64,000 nt of DNA from Perilla frutescens. Its lineage: Eukaryota; Streptophyta; Magnoliopsida; Lamiales; Lamiaceae. The notes under the pieces are model-generated. The model ran no database searches and was not told the DNA's origin. It worked only from the letters and a program-made list of their open reading frames with translations. The position numbers and the translations under genes were made by a program. Shown here in pieces: positions 46,205 through 59,510 of the stretch. The DNA lies in assembly GCA_026008535.1 (NCBI GenBank), contig BRKX01000002.1:70639380-70703379 (forward strand), in the 5' to 3' direction. How positions within the stretch are numbered: position 1 is the first letter of the stretch; every line of letters begins with the position of its first letter.

Positions 46205-48157
46205 ATGCCAGAAAATTCTCGGGATCTGACTGCTTCTGGGGAAAACAATGTATCAGGACCGGACTTCTTTGGTTTGTATAAGAGTGAGATAGAGGAATTA
46301 TTATCTCAAGATGATAGTCTTCTACCTTTTCCTCGTCAAGTTTCTCAATTATCTGGAAACCTTAATGAAGTGGGCAGAGAGAAAGGCTCAACTAAGAAAG
46401 GTTGCCAAACCAAAGAAAATAATGCCAGTACTGGTTCTGCTTCATTGTTTTCTGGTGGAATAGGAGCTCTACTTTCAGACTTCAAAAAGGAAAGATTAAA
46501 TTCGTTGCTCAGGCAGAGTGCTCTTACTCTTCCTCAGGAGATAGATGAGGTAACCATCCAATATGCTTATCTCTATCCTGCTGAGAAAAGATCACTCCTA
46601 AGTATTTTATATTAAATTTGTTGTTAAGATCTATTGTACTAAAATTTCGTGCCCTGGCTGTAATTGAAACAAAACACTGTGAGGAAGTGTGTATTATATA
46701 TCCTCATCAAAACAGGCTTTTGGAAGTTTGTTTCTCACTCTGTTCCTCTCCCCATTCTGTTTCTTATTTGTGTTATGCCTTTGCATATAAGATGCAGAAT
46801 CCTGTTTTTTCTGTTTGTCGGATCCGATCATGCTTGAGATGCAAAGAAAAGCTTTTAAGCTCGGATGGGTTGACTCGCAAGGCTGGTCAACCACAGCGCC
46901 CTGAAAAGAAAGCCAAAGTAATTCCTGCATCTTCGGTGAGCATCTCCTTAGATATTACATAGTATGATGGTGAAGCATTAGTTAGTTTCGGTTTCATGTT
47001 GTATTTTGTAAGCTATACCATTTCACTCTTTCCACGTGTTGAACTTACATCTCAACCACTAGAAATGTATAGGCATGCTGTCTTGTTCCATCTAGAATCC
47101 CTCTCCCCTACGAAAGAAAGTAGTGAAGAGAGAGGAAGGAGCAAGGGCTGAATGGAGAACTGCCTATTGTCGGGAAAAACATAGACAAATATGGGATGTT
47201 GATAAACCCTGTAGATGACTTGGGTATTCGAGTACATGGCGGATGCTAAGTTGTCTGTAGTTAACTCGTTCTCTGGGATGAAAGCAGCACTTTTACATCC
47301 TTGAACCTTTATCAGTTGGCTTTTTTTTTTTTTTTTTTTTTTTTGTGGTAGCATTCTTAAAGAGTTGCTGGTTTAGATTAAAAACAGAAGGCCACAGTTT
47401 GAATGTCAAGATCCTGTTTCTGAGAATGCATGTGGTGCTTTTCTTTTCCTTGTGGTATACAGGATTTAGAAAGTGAGCATATCCAGCTGGATGATGATTT
47501 GCGGTTTATTTTGGAGAATGACAGCACTAAGGTCGAGGAACTTATGGAGAGCCACACCAGTGAAATTTTTGCCACGGTACTTGGACATTAAGATCCACTT
47601 CTCATCATTGATATCGCAGTTATTAACAGCACGTAAAATGTTGCTTACACTCCCTTATTGCATTGTTTGATAGTTACATCACATGGAGACAAAGCTTGAA
47701 GAACTTCTTAATGCTGTGATGACCAGCTGCAGGTATCATTATCACCTGTTAATCTTTGTTAGGTTCTTTCTTCTTTCGATCATATGAAATTCTAGTAGTT
47801 TGTGCACGAGTTCGTTTCTCATTGAAACACAATCTGAAGAATGGTAATTCTTATTTTTTTCGAACAGGCCTATGACTCTTCCTGAGAAGCAACAACTTTT
47901 TAGACTGATTCAGAAGTTACCAGCCAGAAATCGGGAACGCGTTGTGGAAATCATCGAGGCCAATAATCCCTCAGAGAACTATTCTCAGAAGTTATTGAAG
48001 ACCCAACTGGACAAATTGGTAATAGAAGCACAAAATTTAATTTCTTCTGTACCTTGAATTCGAAGTATTACCCCACTAATTCTAAAATTTGTAGGACAAC
48101 GTCACACTTTGGAGACTCTACTTCTACGTTGAAACCGTCCAATCTGCACGAGGGTGA
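46205..48157 (+). CDS. NET-domain nuclear protein lacking a bromodomain
   Basis: Six coding exons in phase: 46205-46549, 46792-46935, 47463-47576, 47674-47732, 47868-48018, 48095-48157, giving 291 aa. PDFFGLYKSEIEELLSQDD (about 19-37), ASLFSGGIGALLSDFKKERL and CRIRSCLRCKEKLLSS are conserved in a plant family of unassigned function. A heptad-like region (LHHMETKLEELLNAV) precedes the NET (extra-terminal) domain, about 221-288: RPMTLPEKQQLFRLIQKLPA, then NRERVVEIIEANNP and DNVTLWRLYFYVETV. In BET proteins the NET domain binds short lysine-rich motifs of chromatin regulators, so this is probably a chromatin adaptor in the nucleus. The start at 46205 is the first ATG after an acceptor (CTACTTCAG). 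The gene converges on the RNP gene, 690 bases away. Confidence 0.88.
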
Positions 48158-48847
48158 GCAATTTTTTGTCCTCCCAAACGCAATTTTGTCGAGTTCTTGT
48201 AAATTCTCGATGTAAAGCAGCACAATAATTACATGACATGTACAGCTGATTTAGAATGAGATGATGGAAAAGCTTAATTTGGAAGTAGACAAGACGGTCT
48301 CTGTAACTTCTTCAACTTCATATTTTTGCTTGAAATCATATTCTGTATTTGTTTGGAATGCTTTTCCATTCAGAATGCTGAAGATGTGAATCAATGACAT
48401 TATAAACTAATGAAGGTGAAGCTGAAGGTGTCTGAAGGTGTTAAGTGTGAGGCAACTGAGAACTAATTTAATTATGTAAAGTGTGAAAATTGTATTTGAA
48501 CATGTTTTTTGGTCAACTGGATCTCTAGAGTTTATGTTTGAAGCAACTCGGTATTGATCAAATCGAGTTCTGAATGAATTTTGATCAAACTAAATATGAT
48601 CAGAGCTTGAGAATTAATCGTATACCTAATTTATTCATCATGTGATTCATGTGTCTGTGATATCATATATATAGTACCTTCCACAATAATAACCTCAAAG
48701 ACATTTCACATCTTGTTACCTATGAATTCTGATCTGATCAGAGTTTGAAACAAAATTGGAGATGAAGATGGAGAAAATATCTCATAAATTCAAAGTTAAT
48801 AATACCAAAAACCATACATTATACATCAATAACACAGCAAATTTCAA
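48158..48847. other. 3' UTRs between convergent genes
   Basis: Convergent 3' flanks of the NET-domain and RNP genes. No other feature seen. Confidence 0.6.
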
Positions 48848-51399
48848 TCAGAAGGTACGTCTTGGTTTCTCCTCGGCCACATTAACTCTAATTGCCCGCC
48901 CATCCAAATTCTGCATCCCAAATTACAGAAAAAAAATTATCAGATAAATTCATCCACTCTTCAATGAAACGCAACATTGAAGGATTTATGAATCTGCATT
49001 TGGATTTGGATTAATTCTACTCGATGTCATCAATCTTAATATGATGTAGTCTCAAATTCAACGATTTTGAATGAATAGAGAGTATACCTAAATCACTCAA
49101 AATTAGTTCAAAATCAGAGTAATGCATTTCAAATCCATCCAGCGATCTATTAATCTTATACACCATAACTGTATTTGCTATTTTAACTTCAAGTCTATTA
49201 ACACAAAAGGTGTTAAGACTATCAAGAATGCCATTTTAGAGATTTCAAAGGCTTTTGACGTCAAATTCCTCTCTTCATCAAAGATTTGTAGCTTATATGA
49301 AGAATCCCACTTCACTAAACTCGAAGCAAATCAGATTACAACTCTGCCTATCTACTTACCAATCAGCATACAACTAACATGAATGTTACTGAATATTACT
49401 GCAAATGCGCAAAGGGCAATATCAAGTTACCTGTCCATCAAGAGCAGCTATAGCATCGTTTAGTTCTGTCTCGCTAGACATGGTAACGAAGCCAAACCCA
49501 CGTGACCTTCCAGTCTCCCTGTCGAATACTACTCTGGCATCAATGACTTTGCCATGTTCGCTGAAGACCTGCTCGAGGCGAGCATTATCAACTTGCCATG
49601 GCAAGTTACCAACATACATTCTGAAGGAAGGCTCATATGTTCTAGTAACCCTTTCTGGCTGAGAACCTCTAGGAGCAGCCTTATTTACTGTCAGTATTCT
49701 TCCATTTATTTCCTGAAGCATAGTGTGTCGCCAAATTAATAGAGGCAATTTTACAAGTTCACTTTAAGAATTTGACATTAGAGGCAAGACGAGTATAAGA
49801 ATCAAAATCAAGAATTTTATATGTTGGATTTAGTTTGACATGTTTATGCAGACAGCTGATTCAAGGAATCGTAGACCCTCGTCGAATAGGCTAGTAACAA
49901 GGTTTCTTGAGAGAAAACCTTAAGTTTGCAGTGTCCACAGTCACCATGGACAATTGGTGTTTATGGTCACTATAGATAAAAACCTTCACAAATTTCTTGA
50001 TAAATCAGTAAATATGCATATCTATCACGAGCAATCACCATAGTTTTGAGTTGGCTCCCATATATATATCATATATGTTGTCCAATGTAACACCTATCCT
50101 ATGATAAAGATGGAAAGAAAGTCCAATATATGAAATATCAAGCAAGACACCTCATTCAGCTTCATTAATAAATTTCAACCTCACTAGCCACTATAATAGG
50201 TAGCAGTTAGGATTGAATGAATAAAAAGAAACTCACATAGCGATTGAACTTCTCAACAGCCTTCTCAGCTTCTTCGACCGTGCTCATCGTTACAAATCCA
50301 AATCCTCGGCTTTGATCCGTTTGCCTGTTGTAAATCACCTACAATGATGTCACCTAATTAGATGCATTCAAACCACCATGCTTAGCAGCCCAAATCCCAT
50401 GTTGCAAAATCATGTTACATCCACTATTGCACAATTTCAATGGAAGACACATGAATTATAATAGGAATGAACCTAAAGCCTTATTTGGAAGAGGAAACGC
50501 TGAAGGACAAAAAAAAAAAAAACTCCTGCATTTTCTAGACTCCTGAGTCCTAACAAGATGGAATTATTTCCCTTTCCTTTGTCTTAATTTTTCCCCTTTT
50601 ATTACTTTTATTTTTACCCATCAGCGTTTCTTCCAAACAGTCCACTAGGCTCAATTCTGACATGATAAACATGTCCTTCATTGAAAATGCAATAGAAGAT
50701 TTAACACGATTGTGTAATAGGGCATTAGGGCCGGATTCATATTCAACTTTGTATATTGTTTCTAGACAAAGATACAGATACGACTAAAAAAGAAAAAGAA
50801 AAAAGAGAGACATAGATACAGATATGAAACTAACAACAAGCTACGAAATTAGAGCTAAGATAGCTCAAGCAAATAAACAAACAGATTTTAATGCTACAAA
50901 AAATGCAATCCACTGAAAAAGCTAAAAAAATTGTTTATACCTCAGAAATTTCCACAACCCCAGCTTGATCAAAAAGCTTAGCCAATTTCTCACTGTCAAT
51001 GTCATAGGGTAAATTTCCGACGAAGAGCTTCGCCTCCTCCGGCGGCTGAGGGAAAGACTCCTCGCCGCCGCCGCCATCCGCATTTACCTCGTTGCTTCCC
51101 CACTCAGAAGTTTCAACGGCAGCAGCTGCTACCCCTTCATCGCTCGCGTAGCCAACCCCATTTTCGGCGTCTCCTTCTTCTTGCTTGGCCCAATCCGAAG
51201 TTTGAGCGACAAATGGGACGATTCTGAAAGGGGAATTCTTGGATTTGAGCTGAATTGAAGAGTGTGAGGAGTGCAATTGCTTTGTGGAGAGCGATGGGAA
51301 ATAGGGTTTAGAAATGGAGGTGGTGAAATTAGTTCTTGGAATAGTGGCTGCGCAGCAGCATTCGAGCAATCTCAGATGAAGGGTAGTTGCAGAAGTCAT
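48848..51399 (-). CDS. CP31A: chloroplast ribonucleoprotein with two RRMs (cp31 type)
   Basis: Four exons in transcription order: 51399-50941, 50338-50237, 49712-49431 and 48910-48848, all in phase, giving 301 aa. Residues 1 to about 70 are Ser/Thr-rich and basic, a chloroplast transit peptide. An acidic, Gly-containing domain (about 75-120) follows. RRM1 (about 124-201) has RNP2 KLFVGNLPYD and RNP1 SRGFGFVTM; RRM2 (about 218-295) has RNP2 RMYVGNLPWQ and RNP1 SRGFGFVTM. It ends VNVAEEKPRRTF, typical of the family. Such proteins bind plastid mRNAs and act in stability, processing and C-to-U editing. An upstream in-frame ATG (51534) would only extend the leader; the ATG at 51399 is chosen because it gives the usual transit-peptide start. 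The acidic domain and RRM wording fit cp31 better than cp29 or cp33. Confidence 0.94.
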
Positions 51400-52138
51400 T
51401 TGATTCTGTGCGATGTTAGAGAGAGAAGGAGAAGGGGGAGAGAGAGAGAGAGAGAGATTGGAAGATGTAGATAAGAATTTGAAACCACAGTAAGGGGTTG
51501 GTTGGTGTTTGATAACAGACCTAACTCCACACACTGAGCTTCAGGCCCAGATATTATTGTGGCCTTTTTACTCATTTTTGCTTATTTATTCAAGTTTTTT
51601 TTTTAAGAAAAAAATTAAAAAATATACAATTTTATTTTAACAGCTAGCAGTTTTTGTTTTTTTATTTTAATAACGGCGTGTTAAAATTACATTATGATTA
51701 CTGGAGCAATGAAGTAAATATTGAAAGGGTGCATTTGAAGAAAATACATATACATACATATTATGAGACGGATAATTAGTTATAATTTTATATATTAACT
51801 CTTTAAATTATAGTCTGACTCAATACTATTTACTATGCTTGGTTTTCTAATATGTTCCATCTATATTCGATTTGATTAGTAGATATCATACATTACTATA
51901 TAATGTAGCGTGCACTGATGAAATGAAATATAAAATACTGGATTACACCAATTGATCTGGGCTAGAGCCAGCACGGCGCTTCTATGCTCGGGGTCAAACT
52001 CCATAGTTCATAACTTGATATACAAATTATTCACCTTTTTCTCGAGATTTGCATGGCATCATTGCACTCTATTATACAACACAAACTATTTCCCAAAACA
52101 CTACAAGGTTTGTAAATATTAACAAACATATTGAACCC
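51400..52138. other. RNP promoter and intergenic region
   Basis: Leader with a GA/CT run (51440-51456) upstream of the RNP gene, then AT-rich DNA up to the 3' end of the methyltransferase gene. No TE ends seen. Confidence 0.5.
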
Positions 52139-53288
52139 TCATTCACGTACAGGTTTAAAATTCCTATAAGCAATCACTGCATAGAAAGGATCTGATCCAG
52201 ACAAGAATCCCAACATCCCTGCAATCCGACTCAAAATTGACTTTTCCTCTTTAACATTTGGGAATTTTCGAATAATTTGAGGCTGAGTGAAGCCCTCCAC
52301 GCATTGGAAGTATTGTACAACCAGCTGCACCCGGCTGTACGTCGTCCCGTCTCTCCAAGCCGCAATCGCCTTCTCGTAGAACAGCCTGTTGCTGAAGCTA
52401 ACTATCAACACTCCTCCGGGTCGTAGTACGCGAAAAACCTCGGCAAACACCTGTGTAGCCACACCGGGAGCCAGATTAATACTTTTTTTTTTGGAACCTA
52501 AGGCGACCGACTCAATTACTTCATGAAAAAAGTAGTCCCAATAACTTTACATTAGCATAATCAAAAGCATAACAATATGAAACAACTGACATATATATGT
52601 ATGTATATATGTAACTCATATTGAAGCTTTTTTTCAGAATATGAGATGAGAAGTTTAGACACATGAAGTGATATCACCACAATGTTTGTCACAAAAATGC
52701 AGATGCAGATTGATGAAAAACCTTTTCAGGCTGCTGAAGATACTGCACGCTAACGGTGCACAAAACGGCGTCGAAGCTCGAATCTTCGACTTCGAGGTGT
52801 TGATCCTTGTTCAAATCCTTAACAAAGAAATAATCAAACCTCGGATTCCTCCCTAGCTCCTGAGCGTTGAGACCGTGCCCGACAACTTTCTTGTACGCAA
52901 CCTGTTCGGGCAAATGACTGACCCAAGAACTCATCAAATCAAGAATTTCCATTTCTGGCCTTAGGATTTCTCCGTACAGATTTGTGAGATTGGATATGAA
53001 ATTGTCGTCGACATGCGTTACGAATCTGGGAAAGGCGTAGAATTCTCTGTCGGGGGAGTTATTCAGCTTTGTTCTGCCTTCTTGCGAGAGGACTTGGCGC
53101 TTGATTCTGCCGGCTGAAACGGAGGAGCTGTTTGATGGATTGAGAGTGCTGGAAATTGTCGGGAATGATGATCTTGAGCTCTTTTCATTTGAAAAGTGCC
53201 ATATTTGGGGGAATTGCTGAATTGAGAACATGGATTGGAGTAGTTGTTTGTCCACCAATGAATGAGGAATGGATAACTTCGCAACCAC
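52139..53288 (-). CDS. plastid-type SAM-dependent methyltransferase-like protein
   Basis: Two exons, 53288-52722 and 52450-52139, in phase over a GT-AG intron: 292 aa. The Ser-rich N terminus (residues 1-60) looks like a plastid transit peptide. EILDLMSSWVSHLP (about 114-127) takes the position of motif I of class I methyltransferases, with LDLMSSW in place of the Gly-rich LDxGxG. VVGHGLNAQELGRNPRFDYF, then DSSFDAVLCTVSVQYL (motif IV region), and EVFRVLRPGGVLIVSFSNRL (post-motif region of the UbiE/Methyltransf_11 type) follow. The family includes uncharacterised plastid proteins of green lineages; the substrate is unknown. The altered SAM loop may be a normal family trait. Confidence 0.88.
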
Positions 53289-53374
53289 AGGGTGTAATCA
53301 AATTGAGTGGAACACAATATGCCAGAGTGTTTAAGATTCTTTTGAGTTGTGCTTCAAAACTAATATGTAGCCCC

Positions 53375-53380
53375 TATATA
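53375..53380 (-). promoter_or_regulatory. TATA box of the methyltransferase gene
   Basis: Minus strand GTTGTATATAGGGGC places TATATA about 90 bases before the ATG, giving a leader of roughly 55 bases. Confidence 0.55.
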
Positions 53381-53399
53381 CAACATGGTTTTACTTTTA

Positions 53400-54385
53400 C
53401 TTTTTTTGGATGATTATTCATGAGTTGAATGTGGATGGAGCTTGAATGATACAACACTGGTTGGTTTTTACCCTATATTTCAAACCGGTCGAGATGATTG
53501 TGTTTCTTTTGTATATTTCACTAAATATATCCATTTTAAATTTATAGGCCTTTTGCATGAGTTTGAGTGAGAATTCTTTAAGAAATGTCAAATTTGGCCG
53601 TCTTATTTTGCTCGATCTGTGTACTAGGTAAAAATGACTTGATTTAACTTTAATAGCACACAATCGATGTCTTGTCAATCTTCCCTTCAAAAAATAATAT
53701 CTAAACAATCTTAATTCACCCGGTCGACGAATTGACTTCACATATTAAATTGGTCAAATATATACTTATATTCTAAAATTTAATATATTTTATAAAAATA
53801 TTCCGGAGTTCAAAATATGTCAAAAATATCTAGATTTTTACAAAATGTCATATAATCTAAAATTCGGGGTTGAATTGTTGACAAAGTACATCGGAGTCCA
53901 ACGTGGAAAATTATATTTTAGCTCATGGTGGAATATGATTTTTCAAATTAATTTACACGCTTGATTTCGAGGTGCCCTGTCAGCGGTTGGATTCAATAAT
54001 ATTTTTTGTGAAATGAATTGAAGTTCAACACATAAGTAGGTATGTATGAATATATATATTTTAAGCGTATTTAGAATTACCTATCAAAATCATTTTCTAC
54101 AGATTGGGCTATCAAATTAGAAATCATGGGCTGATCTATTTCACCTAAATAGGCTAATTTCTGGCTGACAAAGTAAGCAAGATATAGTCCAAATTCTAGA
54201 TGGGCTGATCTTGATTCGACAATCCACCTCAAATTTCTACGTCAAGTTACTCAATGTTTTTGGCTGAAGATTATCCTAGGTCTTAATCGGGAAAAAAAAA
54301 AAAACATTCAAATTTGTCAAGAGTCTAAAGTTATTGCATTACTGAGAGGAGAATCAAATTTAAGTGTTATTGGGAACTTATGATT
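53400..54385. other. intergenic DNA
   Basis: AT-rich; no gene or element ends seen. Confidence 0.5.
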
Positions 54386-54393
54386 TCTATTAA

Positions 54394-55310
54394 GGGAAAT
54401 TCTTAATGCAACCCCTTAATTTACTTTGTATAGTCCCTCACTATTTAATAAAATATAAATATAAATATAATAATACATTTTTAACTCTAAGCCCCTAACA
54501 TCTACTACTCTATATCATAGCCCCTGCATTATAATCTTCATCTATTTATTATAACTAAAAAAATAAAAAATAAATTAAATTAAATTGATGGCCTCAATTT
54601 CCACCGTGGTAGCTTTTCTTAAGCATGTCCCGACTAACTCTTCCGTAGTATGTCAGCCAACACAACCGATCGGGTGAATCTAATTGATCAGAGACAGATG
54701 ATTATATTTTCGTTGGGATTATTGGCAGCGTTGTTTGTCCACTCTCGAAGCGTTGGAGCATTCATTGTATCCTAATTTGTTAGACTACTCATTTGCTTTC
54801 CTTCATTAGATTTCATTATATCTTATGCACTAATGATTTTGAGAATTAAATTCATCAAGAAAATTATTTTTGCAAATTGAACATGAATTTGTAAAACCAA
54901 TAGATGTTCATGAGGTTAGGGATGCTAAACTCCACTTAAGCATCACTTGCTTTGTTGAATTATAAGGATGAATTGTTAGAAATTGTCCAACAACATTTTC
55001 TATATTTTAAATGCGAGAATAACAAACCCTCTGATTTACTTAATTTATTAGAAAATTCTAGCAAACAATGTGCAAGCGGTAGGCCTGAGACCGGCGGTGG
55101 GACATACAATAGAAGAGTTAACCGGAAATGCTTACGAATAGATCAAAAATACATTTAGTCGGTCATTTTAACTCTTTTTTTAAGTTAAAAAGTTGGGGGT
55201 TATGATAGAGGAATCGAAAGCTAAATGCTAAAAAACTCTTATTATATTTATATTTTATAAAGTATTGGAATTTGTAAATAGTAAAATGAGAGTTGTGTTT
55301 ACAATTCCCA
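54394..55310. mobile_element. Mutator-like element with a possible captured fragment
   Basis: The ends share diverged inverted sequence of about 130 bases: GGGAAATTCTTAATGCAACC at the left and GGGAATTGTAAACACAACTC read inward from the right, then a common AAAATATAAATATAA and a C.TAACCCC block. Flanks TTCTATTAA (54385-54393) and ATCTATTAA (55311-55319) match at 8 of 9, a Mutator-like TSD. The less AT-rich interior has an open stretch (54952-55158, LNYKDELLEIVQQHFLYFKC) that looks like a captured exon but is not identified. Confidence 0.6.
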
Positions 55311-55629
55311 ATCTATTAAAATCTAATGCAAACTTTAATTTAGATGGTTAATTGCCACTAAAAAGAGTGATTATTAGGCTTTAAAAAAAAACCAAACAGG
55401 GAACAAGATGATTAATATGATATTGTCCTCTTTTGATGTTAACTCATACCCAACCCCACGAGTGTTGGAGGGCCCCTACAATTCGATCGGATATTAATAT
55501 ATGGATAGAATTTTATCGACATAGAATTCTAAAGATATATATTCTACTAATTCGGGATCTAAAATATTTTTTTTATTTTTTTTTAAATAGGGGTAGAATT
55601 ATATTGAAACCGACAATATAAGAATATGA

Positions 55630-56040
55630 CAAAAACTTGTATGAGACGGTCTCATACATGAGACGGATCAATACATGTGAGTTAATGATACTTCACCCAT
55701 AACGGATCATAATAATGAATTATTAATTGAAAATTAAATACTAAAAAATAATTATAAATCTTAATTGGATGAGGTGAACCCTAAAAAAATCTTAAAATTA
55801 AATTAAATCACAAAAAAATACAATTGAAAAAATGTGTATATAAAAAAAATATATAATTTGAAAGTGTAACATGGAGTATAAAGAGAGCGTAATAGGAAAT
55901 CTTAAGTGAAGTATATGTATATATATATATATATGTGTGTGTGTATATATACACACTTCCAAATATGACATGGTTGACTTGAAGTGCGAAAAAGAATTTT
56001 CCATTTTCACAGTTCACTAAATTCATATATATCCATCAAC
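55630..56040. repeat. TIR-like palindrome and repeat piece
   Basis: TGAGACGGTCTCATACATGA is a palindrome like the tips of the 11-kb element. 55700-55805 (AATAATGAATTATTA, TTGAAAATTAA, TGGATGAGGTGAACCC) matches 16140-16260, so both are fragments of one dispersed family. An AT/GT repeat lies at 55915-55955. Confidence 0.5.
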
Positions 56041-56521
56041 AGATGCGACGTCTTCTGCTAAAAAGGTGAGACAGATGGTTTAAATTTACTATTTTCGTTT
56101 AACAATGAGTCAGAAGAATAAATAATAGTGTGGTGTTGGCCAACAAATTTTAGAGTACTTTCTTTGTTTTCTACTTTTACTGGAGAAGATAATGGATATC
56201 GGTGGAAATTAAATTTCGATTTCAAAGTGAATCAAATAAAATAGTGAGACTTAATTTAAAAAAAAGTTTAAAATACAGGGACCCAATCAAAAATTTAACA
56301 ACTATATACTTTGAATAGTGGGCGTGAAAATCAAGTTATAGTAAATACAATAAAATTTATGTCAATTAATTATTTTAGTAAAATATATGATAACCAGTCA
56401 TGTACGTATTAATTTGTGTCGTGTATGATAATTAGTTTGAATAACTAATGTAAATTAACTATAGATTACTTGAACGATGAATTTTAGAAGCCATCTATAT
56501 GTGAGAAATCTAACAAATTTA

Positions 56522-56791
56522 CTCCATCCATCTCAATTATATACTCTATTTTCTAATCGTACGTAGATTAAAAATATTTATGAAAATAAAATATTAAAAT
56601 TAAACCGTCAATAACACCCTTATTGAATATTTATGACTTTCAAATTTTAAGTGGTTAGTTTTTAAATTTCCAAGATTCAATAAGGTGTATTTGCACATTT
56701 CTATGAAAATTAATAATATTATAGTAATGAGACTATATAATTGAGACACTTCAAAATAGTAATATGAATTATATAATCGGGCCGAAGGGAG
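56522..56791. mobile_element. Stowaway (Tc1/mariner-type) MITE
   Basis: Ends CTCCATCCATCTCAATTATA and CTCCCTTCGGCCCGATTATA (right, read inward) flanked by TA on both sides: the standard Stowaway form and length (270 bases). Non-coding. Confidence 0.9.
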
Positions 56792-56793
56792 TA

Positions 56794-59205
56794 TATATAT
56801 ACTTTGAATAATAGGCATGAAAACCAAGTTATAGTTAATACGATGAAATTTATGTAAATTAATTTAGAATATTTCTTTAGGTGGTGAAAATTTAACAAAT
56901 CATGTATAATATATTTATTGATTGTTATATATTTATTTAATTTTGAAATTTTATGACTCTAAAATTAGATAAAATATTTAATTAATAAATATGTTTTTAT
57001 ATGATCGATTAAGATAAATTTTTATTTGGCAACAAGTAAAAACATATTTGAAAATATATAAATCAATATTCAAAAACTAATATTGAGCTGAGATTCTGTC
57101 ACGTCAGCACTATGAAGGATGTTTATTCAGCAACGGAGAGAGCAGTAGATTAACAAAAGTACTAAAAAACACGTGATCCGGGTATAGACCAAGTCTTTTG
57201 ATTAAAATGAATATGCATGGCTTGGTAATAAATAAATATTAAATAAAGTTATATGTATTTCAATTATCTCAAATCAAACTTGACAAATTTATTTATTTGT
57301 TAAATTCTAGCTCTTATTCTAGATATTTGTTATACGAAGAAATATTTCTAAATCGTTATATTATATTATACTGCTCATCTGTAATTATTTTAAGACTTAT
57401 AATTGCAATCAGTCAAATGAACATCCGAAAACCCTAAAATCGAATAATATTATGTTTTAATTTTACGACCCATATATGACTCATCAATTAATACGTAGCC
57501 ATCTCTGAATTGAATGATTGAGATTATATATATGACTAGCGCAATAAAAAAAAAATCCCCATGCACAATTAAATTAAATTGGATTGTGGTCCAAAAAAGG
57601 GGGGCAAAAAAAGAGAAAATAATGATTGTGGAAATTAAATGTAAGTGATATCCAGCTCAATGAATTTATGTAAATGGGAGAAATTTGTAGTAATTGATTA
57701 AATTTGGGGCCCCAAAGCGAATACTCGTGCAACCGTGCACACGCTTTAAATATTACACATTAGAAAGTTGTTCTGCACCTTTTCTTCTTTTGCTTTTGGC
57801 AACATCTCAATTATGTGTTTTTGCAACACATGAATTGGAATCTAGAATAAGAGGTTGGTTGATTTTTATTTTATCAGATAAAATGGCAGGTGTGAGGTTT
57901 ACGTATTCAACAAAAGAGTTGTGTGCACGAGCGCTCACATATTCTAGCCTTATGTATCTAATTAAGAACAATCATTATTCGTTGGTGCGCTTTGAATTTA
58001 TGTGCAATAGTATGCAAATTGCACAAAAGAAGAGATAAATTGTAGGAAAATCATGTGCAGCAGACAAATGAAATAATTTATTTTATATATATAACGATTG
58101 GGAAGACCGCAACCGATATACGAGGGATACAACTCTGATGTCATGTGTAATAACATGAAGCTACAAAAGAGAGCCAAATCACACTAGCTAAAATAATCCG
58201 ATGCAATATACTCTCGACTTGTTAAGACGTTAACGGGCTTCCGAAGTTTGAGGCATTCCTTATGAATATGTAGAAGCAAACAAGATTCTTGTTTGCCGGC
58301 TGGGTAAATTTGTAATAATGGTTTTCATATATATATCTTCCATTTCACTCAAATGTATTATGTATTATGTATATGTATATTTAATCAATTGGATAGCATT
58401 CCAAGTTTCAACTATTAATTTGTCACTGCTTATTATTAATTAATTTCATGATCACCAATTAAGCTTTTGATGGATGGTATTCGAGTAGTTCATGCACAAA
58501 CACAATTCTTTTGGAAGTAAAAAGCCAAAATACTTGCAAAGAATTGAGGGCAACAATGGCGGTCGGGTTTTCACTAAAAACATCAACATCATCCATATAA
58601 AAGCAAAGAAAAATTAACCCCTTCAAAAAAAAAAAGCAAAGAAAAACTTTCAAACTTCTGCATCTTATTTCTTTCAAAAGTTGTGGATTTTTAGACTCAA
58701 TTGTTCCCATATTGGCTGCCCTTTAGGGGACTCTGTGTCTTTGTTTAGTGCTACATGCATGACCTTAATTTCTTAATATATATGTAAATGGTTCTTGTTA
58801 TTATTATTTAATTAATGAGGTTATATACCAATTTAGAAAGGGTTGGGCTCTTGGGGAGGAGTTAATTAATTAATTAATTAAGTTTGATCAGATTATTATT
58901 ATTATTATTATATTATTATTATTATTATATACACTTTTATTATAGATTTCATACATGTATGGATCACCTGTATTTTCAAATATATATGCATGAGTCAAGA
59001 TATGGAAATATGCCAGTTCCGTATGGAAAAATTATTATTTTATTACTTACATGACCAAAAATTCCATTGGAAAAAACAAAAAGAAACTAATGGATGCGCA
59101 CTTCCAAAGCCACTTGATGAAAATGAAATATTGAAATAAGAGAGTGCTGTTATTTTGGATTCTTACTATTTTATGAATTTTGCTATTCTCTTCAAAAAAA
59201 AAAAA
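56794..59205. other. AT-rich intergenic DNA
   Basis: Long region without a recognisable gene. It includes an open stretch at 57694-58038 with no known domain and an (ATT)n run at 58890-58927. Confidence 0.45.
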
Positions 59206-59210
59206 ATTAC

Positions 59211-59504
59211 TCCCTCGATTTCATAGTTATGGATGTTTTAGATTTTACAACAAAAAATAAAAATTTTAAAATATGACATGTATACCCTTCATCCCTGTTA
59301 AATTATATTTTTTTAATATATTTTAATTTATCTCTCATTGTAATCGGTATGTCCCTATATATCTCCTTAATTTTCTTAATATATTTATGGGGAATATTTT
59401 ATAGAGGTGAAATTGAGAGGAAGAGTGTTAAAAAATATAAAATATCAAATAATTTACAACAAAATTAAGAGACCGAAACATCAATCTTTATGAAAGTAGA
59501 TGGA
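59211..59504. mobile_element. Stowaway-like MITE
   Basis: CTCCCTCGATTTCATAGTTA at the left and, read inward from the right, CCATCTACTTTCATAAAGAT share the pattern TTTCATA..GAT.GATGTTT, typical of Stowaway ends, but are diverged. Confidence 0.6.
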
Positions 59505-59510
59505 TAATTA

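Noticed and set aside
46618..46962. 114-aa ORF overlapping the NET-domain gene
   Set aside because: Its 5' part is intron; only 46792-46935 is real exon of the NET-domain gene.
57694..58038. 114-aa ORF
   Set aside because: It starts from a non-ATG codon, has no recognisable domain, and no splice or promoter context supports it.
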